A stretch of 64,000 bases of DNA from Nonlabens dokdonensis DSW-6. GTDB taxonomy: Bacteria; Bacteroidota; Bacteroidia; Flavobacteriales; Flavobacteriaceae. Shown here piece by piece: positions 1 through 8,653 of the stretch; positions within the stretch are counted from its first letter, which is position 1; every line of letters begins with the position of its first letter. The notes under the pieces were generated by a model. It worked only from the letters and a program-made list of their open reading frames with translations, was not told the DNA's origin and ran no database searches. A program made the translations under genes and the position numbers. The stretch is taken from positions 1,922,001-1,986,000 of the forward strand of contig NC_020156.1 of NCBI RefSeq assembly GCF_000332115.1, read 5' to 3'.

Positions 1-523
1 TCAATTTATGTGCAAGGACGTCTTTATCTATTCCAGTGGCATTTGCTAATGCTCTAGTCATTAATTTTTGGGAAACTCCTATTCTAAAACCACCTGTAAG
101 GATTTTATTAAAAACAAATCGTTCGTAATAGTTCAATTGCAGCCAGTTATTCTGTAGATAGTCTCGTTTTTCAGATTCATCCTTTGATCTTAAATCGATA
201 ATCTCTTTAATGATTTGTGAAAGGCTTTTATCACTGGATTCATTTGAGGTAGGTAAAATAAGAGCGATGGTTTCTGCAAGGTCGCCTACTATGTGATAGC
301 TTTCTTCAAATAACCACATAGGAACGCCACTTATTTGAGTAGCCCATTCCCGCATGAGAGTGGTGTTTACTGGTCTTTTAGGTCTTCTATGTGATAAAAT
401 AGCGATGGTCCATAGCTTGTCATCATCACTTGCCTTTTTAAAATAGTTGGTTAATGCAGCTACTTTAAGATTTGTTTTATTGGTGCCGTCTATGGTTCTA
501 ATAAGTTCTGCAAACTGTTTCAT
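1..523 (-). CDS. ATP-dependent DNA ligase, N-terminal part (runs off window)
   Basis: The gene begins with ATG at 523-521 and continues past the left edge, so about 174 N-terminal residues are visible. They start MKQFAELIRTIDGTNKTN and include segments such as LSHRRPKRPVN and ILTGGFRIGVSQKLMTRALA, which match the N-terminal DNA-binding domain of bacterial ATP-dependent ligases. The catalytic lysine lies outside the window. The start codon overlaps the stop of the upstream exonuclease gene as ATGA, so the two are translationally coupled. In many bacteria this ligase, a ligase-associated exonuclease and a DEXH helicase form a repair cluster. The assignment is strengthened by that neighbour. Confidence 0.88.
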   Translation of the reverse strand, partial: MKQFAELIRTIDGTNKTNLKVAALTNYFKKASDDDKLWTIAILSHRRPKRPVNTTLMREWATQISGVPMWLFEESYHIVGDLAETIALILPTSNESSDKSLSQIIKEIIDLRSKDESEKRDYLQNNWLQLNYYERFVFNKILTGGFRIGVSQKLMTRALANATGIDKDVLAHKL

Positions 524-1602
524 AACGCTACACTTGACTTTGGACCTGACTCTGATGTAGTGGCTGTTTTTTCCTCATTGTCTTTTGTCGTTTCATCAGA
601 CTCTTTTTCTTCAAGGTTTTCACCTTCGTATTGGGTTTTTTCACTGATGGCATTAAGACCTTTTTCTTCTCTTAAAAATCGAGCAAAAATCTCTTGATAA
701 CCATGTGTTGTGATGACATTTTCACAACCTGTAGCGTCTATACTTTCTAAGAGGCCATCCCAGTCACAATGATCTGAAAGAACAAAACCTTTATCAATAG
801 CTCTTCTACGTCGGGCACCTCTAAAAGTCATCCAGCCACTGGCACTTGCCGTTACATAAGGTACCATTTTACGCATCCACGCACTTCCATGCGCACTAGG
901 TGGCGCAATGACTATATTACCAGCTATTTCTTCTTTGGTAGTTTCTCTAGTGATGAGATGAAAAGGAGGGAAGTCTATTTGATCTTTCAAGACCTCTGTC
1001 ATTTTAAAGACGGCGCCATGGCAATAAATCTTCATTTGTGAGGTGTTCAGATGTTTAATGATACGTTGTGCTTTACCTAGTGAGTAGGCAAAAAGAATAG
1101 AAGTCTTTTTTTCTTGGTGGTTTTGGGCACACCATAAATTAATATCTTCCATCACCTCACTTTGAGCTCTCCACTTGAAAGCAGGCAAGCCAAAAGTACA
1201 TTCTGTTATAAACGTATTGCATTTTACAGGTTCATAAACTTTAGAAATACCATCGTCTTCGGTCTTGTAGTCGCCAGTAAATACCCAAACTTCTCCCTTG
1301 TGCTCTACACGTATTTGAGAAGAGCCAGGAATATGCCCTGCTGGATGAAATGAGAATTTTACATTATTAATAGAAAAAGAGTCGTTGTATCTAACGCCGC
1401 TCACATTTATATCTCCTAACCGGTGACTGATAATAGGTACATTATCATGATGAGTTATGTATTTTTTATGACCCCATCGAGAATGGTCTGCATGACCGTG
1501 TGTTATTAGTGCTTTAGAAACAGGTTGCCATGGATCTAGATAAACTCCTGCTGGTTTGCAGTAAATACCTTTCTTTGTAAATTGAAGTAGTGAATCACTC
1601 AT
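520..1602 (-). CDS. Ligase-associated DNA damage response exonuclease (metallo-beta-lactamase fold)
   Basis: This is a 360-residue protein of the metallo-beta-lactamase/beta-CASP nuclease type related to Snm1. The metal-binding motif THGHADHS lies at about residues 34-41, and later elements HPAGHIPGSSQ and FTGDYK fit the fold. The C-terminal 35 residues are a charged, low-complexity tail rich in Glu, Lys and Ser. It directly precedes the ATP-dependent ligase with a 4-base overlap, the usual arrangement for the ligase-associated exonuclease family. It presumably processes DNA ends during repair in the cytoplasm. The family assignment is secure; the exact substrate is inferred. Confidence 0.92.
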   Translation of the reverse strand: MSDSLLQFTKKGIYCKPAGVYLDPWQPVSKALITHGHADHSRWGHKKYITHHDNVPIISHRLGDINVSGVRYNDSFSINNVKFSFHPAGHIPGSSQIRVEHKGEVWVFTGDYKTEDDGISKVYEPVKCNTFITECTFGLPAFKWRAQSEVMEDINLWCAQNHQEKKTSILFAYSLGKAQRIIKHLNTSQMKIYCHGAVFKMTEVLKDQIDFPPFHLITRETTKEEIAGNIVIAPPSAHGSAWMRKMVPYVTASASGWMTFRGARRRRAIDKGFVLSDHCDWDGLLESIDATGCENVITTHGYQEIFARFLREEKGLNAISEKTQYEGENLEEKESDETTKDNEEKTATTSESGPKSSVAL

Positions 1603-1679
1603 GACCTAAAATTAAAGGACATGTGTTTAAAAGTAGATTAGATTAAGAGAAGTTTACCATTCTACAATTGATTAGATTT

Positions 1680-2207
1680 CTAATCAGTAGTTGGAATACT
1701 GTCATTTTTTTGGGCTTCTAGATCTGCTTTTAAAATCTCTAAAAGAGTTTTATTAGGTTGATCAAATTCATTGATTTTCCAATTTATTTGTAGCACTAAT
1801 TCATCTAAAGCTAAGATAATGTCATTATATTTTTTCTCTATTTCTGCCGACTCTTTAATACGGTAACCTAAATATGATTTGTAGATGTGTAATCTAGTTT
1901 TTAAAACTATTAACCTTGAAATGATCGCTTGATCTACAAAATCATCAATAGGATTTTCTAGCATGTCATTCACATGGTCTATCAACTTGTTAGTCGCTGG
2001 AATGGAATGATCGTAATTTTCTAGTCCAGTAAGCAAGTTTTGAAAAGAATTCCAATCAAGCGCTTTTTTTTGTGCGTTGCCTATCAAGGTCATTTGTGAT
2101 GATCTTAAAGCTAAAGCGGCGAAATCTAGCTGGTCCTGTTTAGACTCCTCAACAGGAGCTGGTTTACAGGCAACAAGTAGTAAAAAGGCTATAATAAAGA
2201 TGCGCAT
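1680..2207 (-). CDS. Predicted lipoprotein of unknown function
   Basis: A 175-residue protein with a short hydrophobic N-terminus and a lipobox LLVAC (lipidated Cys14), so it is probably anchored in the envelope. The rest is helical, rich in Leu, Ile and charged residues, with no motif I recognise. It stands alone on the minus strand about 80 bases upstream of the exonuclease gene and may be co-transcribed with the repair genes. No function is assigned. Confidence 0.75.
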   Translation of the reverse strand: MRIFIIAFLLLVACKPAPVEESKQDQLDFAALALRSSQMTLIGNAQKKALDWNSFQNLLTGLENYDHSIPATNKLIDHVNDMLENPIDDFVDQAIISRLIVLKTRLHIYKSYLGYRIKESAEIEKKYNDIILALDELVLQINWKINEFDQPNKTLLEILKADLEAQKNDSIPTTD

Positions 2208-2330
2208 AATGATAGAACGATGAAATGCAAATATGATTATAATTACTGCAATAAAAAAGAAGCACTTGCATGATTTAAAGCAGGTCAGTTTTGAAGATCT
2301 AGTGGTTAAGTAAGGTGTTTTTTAGGATTC

Positions 2331-2346
2331 CGCTTTCGCGAAAGCG
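2331..2346. repeat. Dispersed palindrome CGCTTTCGCGAAAGCG, intergenic copy
   Basis: A perfect 16-bp palindrome in the gap between two divergent genes, about 50 bases upstream of the -7 element of the threonine dehydrogenase-like gene. Confidence 0.95.
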
Positions 2347-2398
2347 AGATTATTATTAAAACTGTAATAAACTGATGGCTGTCGTTATATGGTGTTAT

Positions 2399-2406
2399 TA
2401 TATTTG
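2399..2406 (+). promoter_or_regulatory. Bacteroidota -7 promoter element TATATTTG
   Basis: TATATTTG matches the Bacteroidota -7 consensus TAnnTTTG and lies 16 bases before the ATG at 2423. Transcription would begin near 2412, which excludes upstream in-frame start codons such as 2375. No clear -33 TTG is visible. Confidence 0.5.
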
Positions 2407-2422
2407 CTATAAATATTTAAAA

Positions 2423-3361
2423 ATGCCAACGAAGATATTAGTTATAGGCGCTTGTGGCCAGATAGGTACTGAGCTTACTATGAGATTGAGACAAATTTAT
2501 GGAGGAAACCATGTAATTGCCAGCGATATACGTGATGGAAACGAGGAGATAATGGCTTCTGGACCTTTTGAAACGCTGGATGCGATGAATAAGAGTCAGA
2601 TCGAAGATATTTGTTTGCATTATGAAATAGACGAAGTATATCTAATGGCAGCGATGCTAAGTGCGACGGGAGAGAAATTTCCTAAAAAAGCATGGAGTTT
2701 AAATATGGATTCTTTGATGCATGTATTAGATATTGCCAAAGAAGGTAAGATTAATAAGATATTCTGGCCATCTAGTATTGCGGTTTTTGGACCTACAACT
2801 CCTAAAGATGACACGCCTCAACACACGATTATGGAACCTACAACGGTTTACGGTATCAGTAAGCAAACAGGAGAACGATGGTGTGAATATTACCATCAAA
2901 AATATGGCGTAGACGTGAGGTCTATACGTTATCCTGGACTTATTTCATGGAAAACACTTCCAGGTGGTGGAACAACAGATTATGCAGTTGATATTTTTCA
3001 TAAAGCGATAGAAGATAATGCCTATAACTGCTTTTTAAGTGAAGATACGGCCTTGCCTATGATGTATATGGAAGATGCTGTAAGAGCAACTACAGAGATC
3101 ATGAGAGCTCCAGCAAGAGAAATCAAGCAAAGGTCTTCTTACAATCTTTCTGGAATGAGTTTTACACCTAAAGAAATTACTGCTGAAATACAGAAGCATT
3201 TACCTGATTTTACAATTAGTTACGAGCCAGATTTTAGACAGAAAATAGCCGATAGCTGGCCTAGTTCCATAGATGACAGTCATGCTCGTGAGGACTGGAG
3301 CTGGAAAAACGAATATGAAATAGGAAATATGGTTTCTGAGATGCTAAGTCATCTTAAATAA
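2423..3361 (+). CDS. L-threonine 3-dehydrogenase-like NAD-dependent epimerase-family protein
   Basis: A 312-residue extended short-chain dehydrogenase. The N-terminal NAD-binding motif is VIGACGQIG and the catalytic YxxxK is YGISK. It closely resembles the GalE-like L-threonine dehydrogenases first described in Flavobacterium, which oxidise threonine to 2-amino-3-ketobutyrate. The reading frame is open from 2375, but the ATG at 2423 (protein start MPTKILVIGACGQ) is preferred because a -7 promoter element lies between the two. It is not linked here to a 2-amino-3-ketobutyrate ligase. The substrate is inferred from similarity; the fold and cofactor are clear. Confidence 0.88.
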   Translation: MPTKILVIGACGQIGTELTMRLRQIYGGNHVIASDIRDGNEEIMASGPFETLDAMNKSQIEDICLHYEIDEVYLMAAMLSATGEKFPKKAWSLNMDSLMHVLDIAKEGKINKIFWPSSIAVFGPTTPKDDTPQHTIMEPTTVYGISKQTGERWCEYYHQKYGVDVRSIRYPGLISWKTLPGGGTTDYAVDIFHKAIEDNAYNCFLSEDTALPMMYMEDAVRATTEIMRAPAREIKQRSSYNLSGMSFTPKEITAEIQKHLPDFTISYEPDFRQKIADSWPSSIDDSHAREDWSWKNEYEIGNMVSEMLSHLK

Positions 3362-3368
3362 TGAGCTA

Positions 3369-3395
3369 TTGCTATAATAGCTATTCTTATATTTG
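3369..3395 (+). promoter_or_regulatory. Probable promoter of the TerB-like gene
   Basis: TTG at 3369-3371 and TATATTTG at 3388-3395 are separated by 16 bases, slightly short of the usual Bacteroidota spacing, 20 bases before the ATG at 3415. Confidence 0.45.
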
Positions 3396-3414
3396 CACTA
3401 ATTAAAATAAGATT

Positions 3415-3840
3415 ATGTCATTTTCAAGTTTATTTGAGTCTGGAGCTAGTGCCAGAAATAAAAGTCATTTTGCAACATTAGTAGCTCTTGCACAGGTTTC
3501 TGGAATGCAAGAAGAAGAAGAAGTGGTATTGAAAAGGTTTAAGTCTGTATTAGATATATCAGATTCAAATTATACCGAAATTCTTAAAAACCCAAATGCG
3601 TACCCAGTTGCTCCACCTAATTCAGCAGAAGAGCGTATCCAGTGGTTGCATGACCTTTTTAAAATTGTATTTGCAGATCATCGCATGGATGAAAATGAAT
3701 ACAAGTTATTGAAGAAGTATGCAACAGCAATAGGGTATAATGAAGAAGATGCAGCGTACTTAGTAGAACGTTCTATAGAAATTTTTAACGGGCACTTGAA
3801 TCTGGACGATTACCGTTACCTACTCAATAAAAATAGATAG
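3415..3840 (+). CDS. TerB-like (tellurite-resistance/DjlA-like) helical protein
   Basis: A 141-residue all-helical protein. The second half (FADHRMDENEYKLLKKYATAIG) shows the acidic loop-helix pattern of the TerB/DjlA N-terminal fold, in which paired acidic loops may bind metal. No signal peptide or membrane segment is visible. It has its own promoter and ends two bases before the convergent pseudo-kinase gene. TerB-like proteins in Bacteroidota are widespread and rarely tied to tellurite; no specific role is claimed. Confidence 0.78.
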   Translation: MSFSSLFESGASARNKSHFATLVALAQVSGMQEEEEVVLKRFKSVLDISDSNYTEILKNPNAYPVAPPNSAEERIQWLHDLFKIVFADHRMDENEYKLLKKYATAIGYNEEDAAYLVERSIEIFNGHLNLDDYRYLLNKNR

Positions 3841-3842
3841 AG

Positions 3843-5342
3843 TTATAAAAACTTTTTAAGTCTAAGCCTTTTATAGATAGTGTTTAACAACTCATCATCT
3901 GTATAAGGCTTTTTTATGACGTCTTTAAACCCTGCAGCTTTATAAGCAGCTATGCTTTCTTTACTCGTATGAACTGTGAGAGCTAGGATAGGAATCTTTT
4001 TATTTTCCTCATTAGCAAATTGCTTGATAATACTTATCAACTCTATGGAGTCAATTTGTGAAATACTAGATGACATGAGAATAAGATCGAATTCACGATT
4101 CTCTACAGCTTCTAATAACTCTCTTGGATCTGTATAAACTTCTGTATTAAAATTACCAGTGCTTACTAATACCTTGAGAGCGGTAAATTGAGTAGTAGTG
4201 TTCTCATCTGCTATTAACACCTTTACTTTTTCAGTAAATTTATATTGCTCTACAGTAGAGGTTTTTTTAGGAGGAAGCTTTACTTCATGTAATGGATAGG
4301 CAACCTTAAGATTCACTATTTGTTGTGTGTAATCTTTGTCAATTTTATTGAATTTAACTGTACCGTCTAATAACTCAACTAATTCTCTTACTATAGAAAA
4401 GTTGAGCCCTTCTGGTTTCATCTTTTCTAGATCTTTTAATTCGTATTTATCTCCTAAGCCTTCTGGGACAATACCTTTATGATGAACTTGAAATCTCAAA
4501 CTAGTTTTACCAGCTCTTTTATGATTTTCTGTCACCTCAAATTTGATATGGTTTCCATTATTAAAAATAAGTGCGTTTTCAATTAAGTTATTGATTACTT
4601 GTCCTATTCTTCTTTGATCACCTACCAAATAATCTGGTACGCCGCTGGCTACGTCCATTTCAAAAGTATTTTTTGAAAGAGAAACTTTAGCATTAAAATT
4701 CAAATAAATATTGGCTAACAAATCTTTAAATGAAAAAACTTCTTCTACTAGTTTTGAATTTCCCTTCTTCAGCTTTGAAAGTTCTATAACATCATCCAGT
4801 AATTTTCTGATAGAATCACTTTGTTCTTTTAGTGCTTCTACTAGTTTAGTTTGTTCTAAATCTAGTTCGCCCTTTAATAAAAGTGATGAAAAGGCACTTA
4901 TTAAAGTAAGAGGGCTTCTCAATTCTTGAGAAAAGTTTTTAATGAACTTTGTTTTAAAAGCCTCTTTTTCTTGCAACAGGTCGTTTTTGATTTCCAAGAG
5001 CTCGTTTAAAATCAGCGACTGATTGCGCTGCTGAGCTACTTCTTGTATACGACTATAGAATTCAGAACGATCTCTTAAAATAATTACTCCAGAGTTATCT
5101 TTATGTGTAATGACTTCGACATCAAATGTACGGTCAAACATATTCACGCAGTCTAACTTAAGATGAGTTGAGCTAGAATTGAATAAGGAATCAATGGATT
5201 CAAAAAAGGGATGTGCCTCTTTAAGAGGTGCGCCTTTTTGAAAGTTCAATAACTTTTGATCAGAACTTTTAATAGTGCCATTTGAATCAATTGAAATAAA
5301 TTGAACAGGAACTATAAATTCACCTTTTGAATTGCTACTCAT
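3843..5342 (-). CDS. Degenerate hybrid histidine kinase/response regulator (pseudo-kinase)
   Basis: A 499-residue protein with a short N-terminal sensor-like region (about 1-100), a helical HisKA-like segment (about 125-190), a HATPase-like region (about 235-350) and a receiver-like domain (about 373-499). The key catalytic residues are missing. The H-box reads FSQELRSP with Gln139 (codon CAA at 4928-4926) in place of the phospho-accepting His. The ATP-lid DxGxG motif is absent (HHKGIVPEG). The receiver phospho-acceptor is Ser424 (DLILMSSSIS). The N-box (NNLIENAL) and the receiver Lys478-Pro are kept. It has no membrane segment. Its start overlaps the GTPase stop as TAATG, so it is the last gene of the operon. 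It is probably a scaffold or effector, not an enzyme. Confidence 0.9.
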   Translation of the reverse strand: MSSNSKGEFIVPVQFISIDSNGTIKSSDQKLLNFQKGAPLKEAHPFFESIDSLFNSSSTHLKLDCVNMFDRTFDVEVITHKDNSGVIILRDRSEFYSRIQEVAQQRNQSLILNELLEIKNDLLQEKEAFKTKFIKNFSQELRSPLTLISAFSSLLLKGELDLEQTKLVEALKEQSDSIRKLLDDVIELSKLKKGNSKLVEEVFSFKDLLANIYLNFNAKVSLSKNTFEMDVASGVPDYLVGDQRRIGQVINNLIENALIFNNGNHIKFEVTENHKRAGKTSLRFQVHHKGIVPEGLGDKYELKDLEKMKPEGLNFSIVRELVELLDGTVKFNKIDKDYTQQIVNLKVAYPLHEVKLPPKKTSTVEQYKFTEKVKVLIADENTTTQFTALKVLVSTGNFNTEVYTDPRELLEAVENREFDLILMSSSISQIDSIELISIIKQFANEENKKIPILALTVHTSKESIAAYKAAGFKDVIKKPYTDDELLNTIYKRLRLKKFL

Positions 5343-5824
5343 TATGAAATAAGAATTTTAGCCATTTTTTCAAATAAGCGTTGAATGTTATTACCTTCTT
5401 TTGCACTAACTAACATATCTAAAAAATCCAACTCTTCTTTCTTTTGTGCAATCGATCCTTTAATCAATAAATCACTTTTATTTCCTACGGTAAGAATTGG
5501 GATGTTACCAAAGTTTTTAATCAGGTAATCTTTGTGTGCGCCTATATTTTCATAAGTTCTAGGGCGCGTCACGTCACTCACATAAATAAACCCATGTGTC
5601 CCGATTAAATAGGATTTTCTGATCTCTTCAATTTCGTCTGTACCTTCTGTATCCCAAATGATAAGGTTAACAGTATGCTCAGGAAGCTCAACTGTTTTCT
5701 TTAAGATGTGTACACCTATGGTTACTTTGTAGTCTTCTGCAAAAGTATCGTCTACAAAACGACGAATAAGAGAGGTTTTACCAACTCCAAAGCTTCCAAC
5801 AATAACTATTTTTTTAGAGGACAT
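5342..5824 (-). CDS. Ras/Rab-like small GTPase
   Basis: A 160-residue single-domain G protein. G1 is GSFGVGKTS (residues 10-18), G2 Thr35, G3 WDTEGT (57-62), G4 NKSD (115-118) and G5 SAK (140-142). The G3 motif departs from the Ras pattern DTAGQ: Ala59 is replaced by Glu60 here and the catalytic Gln61 by Thr62, so intrinsic hydrolysis should be slow and a partner may be needed. It sits between a helical partner-like protein (1-base gap) and the pseudo-kinase (1-base overlap). Prokaryotic Ras-like GTPases commonly act with roadblock-type regulators. The cellular process controlled is unknown. Confidence 0.93.
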   Translation of the reverse strand: MSSKKIVIVGSFGVGKTSLIRRFVDDTFAEDYKVTIGVHILKKTVELPEHTVNLIIWDTEGTDEIEEIRKSYLIGTHGFIYVSDVTRPRTYENIGAHKDYLIKNFGNIPILTVGNKSDLLIKGSIAQKKEELDFLDMLVSAKEGNNIQRLFEKMAKILIS

Positions 5825-5825
5825 T

Positions 5826-6656
5826 TTATTCTTCTGTAAATTTGTAAGTTTTGAATTTATCTAATAATAAATTCTCTAATTCAGTGCGATCGTAAATAAT
5901 ATTTCGTTTACTGATCTCTTGACTTATTTCTAAATTAAAATCTTCTAATTCATTTTCAAGTCTCTCGGTAAAAGTACCACTTACGGCACTTGCAATGTAA
6001 TATTTATGAAAACTATGCAGGTGAATTTCATAAAGGTCGTATTCAATAGATTGCAAGTCATGATGGGTTTCTTTAAAAGCATCTTCTACAAAGGCTTTAA
6101 TGGCTGTAAGCATGCCACTTATCATGTCTTCATCTACGGTCTCCTTAGTTTGATAACTACCTAACAGGATTCCAGAACCTTTTTCAATGACAAAAATTTG
6201 TTCCACTTCTGCCTTAGCAAGTCCACTTATTATAATGTCATTTTCTTTAACACCACTAAAGAGCGCTTTGAGTTTCCTTTTTATCGCTCTTCCAGAAAAT
6301 ACATCTTTAGTAGCAAGATCAACGTTTTCTGAAAGCATTTTGATCTCGTTAGAAATATATTTCTTGATCATTTTCCCTAAAATGGGATAAAGCGCCTCTA
6401 CCACCTGATCTTTAGACTCTTCGATTTGTTTTTTGAGAGTTTTTGTAATTACTGGTCCTAATTGTTCGGGAATATTTAAGGCAAAAGTTTCTAGCTCCTC
6501 TTTAATGATGGGAGATACTTTTTCAGAAAGTTTTTCTCGTTCTCTTATAGTTTCCTCGAGATCAGAAATCTTTTTTGAGATGCTTTCTGTTAATTGCCTA
6601 TCATCAGTAAGTAAGAGAGTACGTAATAAATCCAGCTTATCATCCTGGTTAATCAT
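5826..6656 (-). CDS. Coiled-coil protein with possible roadblock-like domain, GTPase partner
   Basis: A 276-residue cytoplasmic protein. Residues 1-135 are mostly charged helix with coiled-coil character. Residues about 145-215 form an alpha/beta segment (VEQIFVIEKGSGILLGSY, then an acidic stretch and MISGMLTAIKAFVEDAF) that resembles domains found beside GTPases and in some OmpA-linked proteins. I suspect a roadblock/LC7-like fold but cannot prove it by eye. It is one base from the GTPase start and eight bases from the upstream coiled-coil gene. That spacing suggests it regulates or recruits the GTPase. Function is inferred from context. Confidence 0.7.
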   Translation of the reverse strand: MINQDDKLDLLRTLLLTDDRQLTESISKKISDLEETIREREKLSEKVSPIIKEELETFALNIPEQLGPVITKTLKKQIEESKDQVVEALYPILGKMIKKYISNEIKMLSENVDLATKDVFSGRAIKRKLKALFSGVKENDIIISGLAKAEVEQIFVIEKGSGILLGSYQTKETVDEDMISGMLTAIKAFVEDAFKETHHDLQSIEYDLYEIHLHSFHKYYIASAVSGTFTERLENELEDFNLEISQEISKRNIIYDRTELENLLLDKFKTYKFTEE

Positions 6657-6664
6657 ACTTTATT

Positions 6665-7018
6665 TTAGGCTTTTATTTTTTCACCTAATTCTATTAACGC
6701 ATCACCTAACATAGAACGGCTTGTTTTGTCTTCGTCCATGTTCTCTAATCTATCGTCTATTTTAGACTCTAAGTCAGTTATACGTATGTTTAAATCTGTA
6801 GAAAGGCTATCGATGCTTTTGTGAAGCTCGTCCCTAGTTTCTTCAATCATATCATGCAATTCTTGTCGCTTTGCAATGATATCTTTCTTTAAAAGATCAA
6901 ATTCAGAATCGTATTGCTGGATGTTTTCACCAAAAATAAGATTCTTAATAGCTTCTAATTTTGAGCTGCTATCTATAGATAATGATGCTTCCTCCGATTG
7001 CTTTTTGTCTTTTGCCAT
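6665..7018 (-). CDS. Small coiled-coil protein downstream of fbp
   Basis: A 117-residue, highly charged protein without signal or membrane segments. Residues about 40-100 have heptad-like spacing (IIAKRQELHDMIEETRDEL and onward) typical of a coiled coil. It lies 33 bases after fbp and 8 bases before the next gene, inside a five-gene operon. It is not a fructose-bisphosphatase, although its position beside fbp could invite that name. It may form an adaptor with the next coiled-coil protein and the GTPase; this is inference. Confidence 0.75.
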   Translation of the reverse strand: MAKDKKQSEEASLSIDSSSKLEAIKNLIFGENIQQYDSEFDLLKKDIIAKRQELHDMIEETRDELHKSIDSLSTDLNIRITDLESKIDDRLENMDEDKTSRSMLGDALIELGEKIKA

Positions 7019-7051
7019 TCTGGTTAGGTTAAGCTACAAATTTAAGCAAAA

Positions 7052-8062
7052 TTATCGAGGATATTTACTCATAAACTCTTCTGCTTTACGCACCATATTT
7101 TTACTACCACAAAAGAATGGTACACGTTGATGTAACTCATTAGGCTTCAAGTCCATAATGCGCTGATATCCGTCGCTAGCTAGTCCTCCAGCTTGTTCGG
7201 CAATAAACGCCATAGGATTACATTCGTAAAGCAATCGCAATTTACCATCTACTGATTTGGAGCTTTTAGGATACATATAGATTCCACCTTTAATCATATT
7301 ACGATGTATATCGCTCACTAGACTTCCTATGTAACGACTTGTATAAGGCCTGTCACCTTCTTCTTGCTGGCAATATTTGATGTAATCTTTTACACCTTGA
7401 GGGAAATGCACATAATTTCCTTCATTCACGCTGTAGATAGAGCCGTCTTCTGGAAAGGTCATATTAGGATGAGAAAGATAGTAAGTTCCTAAAGAAGGAT
7501 TAAGAGTAAATCCATTCACTCCATTTCCAGTAGTATAAACCAGCATGGTAGAAGTCCCATAAATGATATAACCAGCAGCTACTTGCATATTTCCTGGTTG
7601 TAGAAAATCTTCTAGTTGCACTGGAGTTCCTACTGGAGTCACACGACGGTAAATAGAAAAAATGGTACCTACAGAAACATTCACATCGATATTAGAACTT
7701 CCATCTAGTGGATCCATAGCGACCACATATTTATTACCATGGTCTTTACGTTCTCCTTCTATAGTAATAAAGTCATCATTTTCTTCACTGGCGATTCCAC
7801 AAACAATTTGCCTATTAGTAAGAGTCCTGATAAAAGTGTCATTTGCAAATACATCCAGCTTTTGTTGATCTTCACCTTGTGTGTTGATCTCGCCAGCACT
7901 ACCAGTAATATCTACCAGACCAGCTTTATTAACTTCATGATTCACCATTTTTGCAGCTAGACGTATAGAGTTAATAAGTCTAGAAAGCTCGCCACTGCTG
8001 TACTGAAAGTCAGACTGGTTCTCTATAATAAATTCTCCGAGTGATTGATTTTTTGTAGCCAT
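7052..8062 (-). CDS. fbp: Class I fructose-1,6-bisphosphatase
   Basis: A 336-residue enzyme that hydrolyses fructose-1,6-bisphosphate to fructose-6-phosphate in gluconeogenesis. Metal and substrate motifs are clear: [10 protein letters not shown] near residue 118, then [19 protein letters not shown] and MYPKSSK. Length is normal for the family. It is the first gene of a tight minus-strand operon that continues with two coiled-coil proteins, a Ras-like GTPase and a pseudo-kinase. A promoter with well-spaced elements precedes it. Sharing a transcript with a GTPase signalling module is notable, since it ties a gluconeogenic enzyme to that system. Confidence 0.97.
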   Translation of the reverse strand: MATKNQSLGEFIIENQSDFQYSSGELSRLINSIRLAAKMVNHEVNKAGLVDITGSAGEINTQGEDQQKLDVFANDTFIRTLTNRQIVCGIASEENDDFITIEGERKDHGNKYVVAMDPLDGSSNIDVNVSVGTIFSIYRRVTPVGTPVQLEDFLQPGNMQVAAGYIIYGTSTMLVYTTGNGVNGFTLNPSLGTYYLSHPNMTFPEDGSIYSVNEGNYVHFPQGVKDYIKYCQQEEGDRPYTSRYIGSLVSDIHRNMIKGGIYMYPKSSKSVDGKLRLLYECNPMAFIAEQAGGLASDGYQRIMDLKPNELHQRVPFFCGSKNMVRKAEEFMSKYPR

Positions 8063-8078
8063 AATATGATTAGTTACG

Positions 8079-8110
8079 CAAATATCTTAATAAAATATTG
8101 GTCGCTACAA
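8079..8110 (-). promoter_or_regulatory. Promoter of the fbp-GTPase operon
   Basis: On the minus strand, TTG (8110-8108) and GATATTTG (8086-8079) are separated by 21 bases, fitting the Bacteroidota promoter pattern. The -33 TTG lies inside a perfect 12-bp palindrome TACAACGTTGTA (8106-8117), a possible operator in the divergent region. Confidence 0.55.
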
Positions 8111-8176
8111 CGTTGTATTAGATACTTTTCACATTTTTTTACATGTCGTCAATTATATTTACCTAAAATTTGACCT

Positions 8177-8653
8177 ATGATCGAGGTAAGAGAAGTTGTA
8201 AAGGAAGATTTTCCAAGAGTTCTAGAACTCATTAAAGAACTAGCGGTTTTTGAAAATGAGCCAGAAGCGGTAGAGGTAACTATTGAAGAATTAGAAGAAA
8301 ATGGACTAGGCGATGAGGCATTATTTAAATGCTTTGTGGGTCTTTATCATAACAAGATCGAAGGCATTAGTTTATGTTACCCTCGTTTTTCTACTTGGAA
8401 AGGTAAAACCATTCACCTTGAAGACCTCATTGTGACAGAGAAAATGAGAGGTAAGGGTTTGGGTAAAGCATTGTATGATCAAGTACTTCAATATGCATAT
8501 GAACAAAACGTGAGAAGAGTAGAATGGGTTGTGCTGGACTGGAATACTAATGCGATAGATTTTTATGAGAAAACAGGAGTGACCATGATCAAAGACTGGT
8601 ATCTTGCTCAAATGGATCAAACTTCTTTAGAGAATTATATCAAGAGCAAATGA
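8177..8653 (+). CDS. GNAT family N-acetyltransferase
   Basis: A 158-residue single-domain acetyltransferase. The acetyl-CoA binding motif is MRGKGLGKAL, followed by RRVEWVVLDWNTNAIDFYEKTG, typical of the diamine (spermidine/spermine) acetyltransferase branch of GNATs. The start ATG at 8177 begins MIEVREVVKEDFP. Its stop overlaps the aspartate kinase start as ATGA, so the two are coupled. The acceptor substrate cannot be read from sequence. Confidence 0.9.
   Translation: MIEVREVVKEDFPRVLELIKELAVFENEPEAVEVTIEELEENGLGDEALFKCFVGLYHNKIEGISLCYPRFSTWKGKTIHLEDLIVTEKMRGKGLGKALYDQVLQYAYEQNVRRVEWVVLDWNTNAIDFYEKTGVTMIKDWYLAQMDQTSLENYIKSK

Noticed and set aside
2375..2422. Earlier start for the threonine dehydrogenase-like gene
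   Set aside because: The -7 promoter element lies within this stretch, and the added residues are unlike the family.
6665..7018. Second fructose-bisphosphatase next to fbp
   Set aside because: The 117-residue product is a coiled coil without any FBPase motif; only its position suggests the name.
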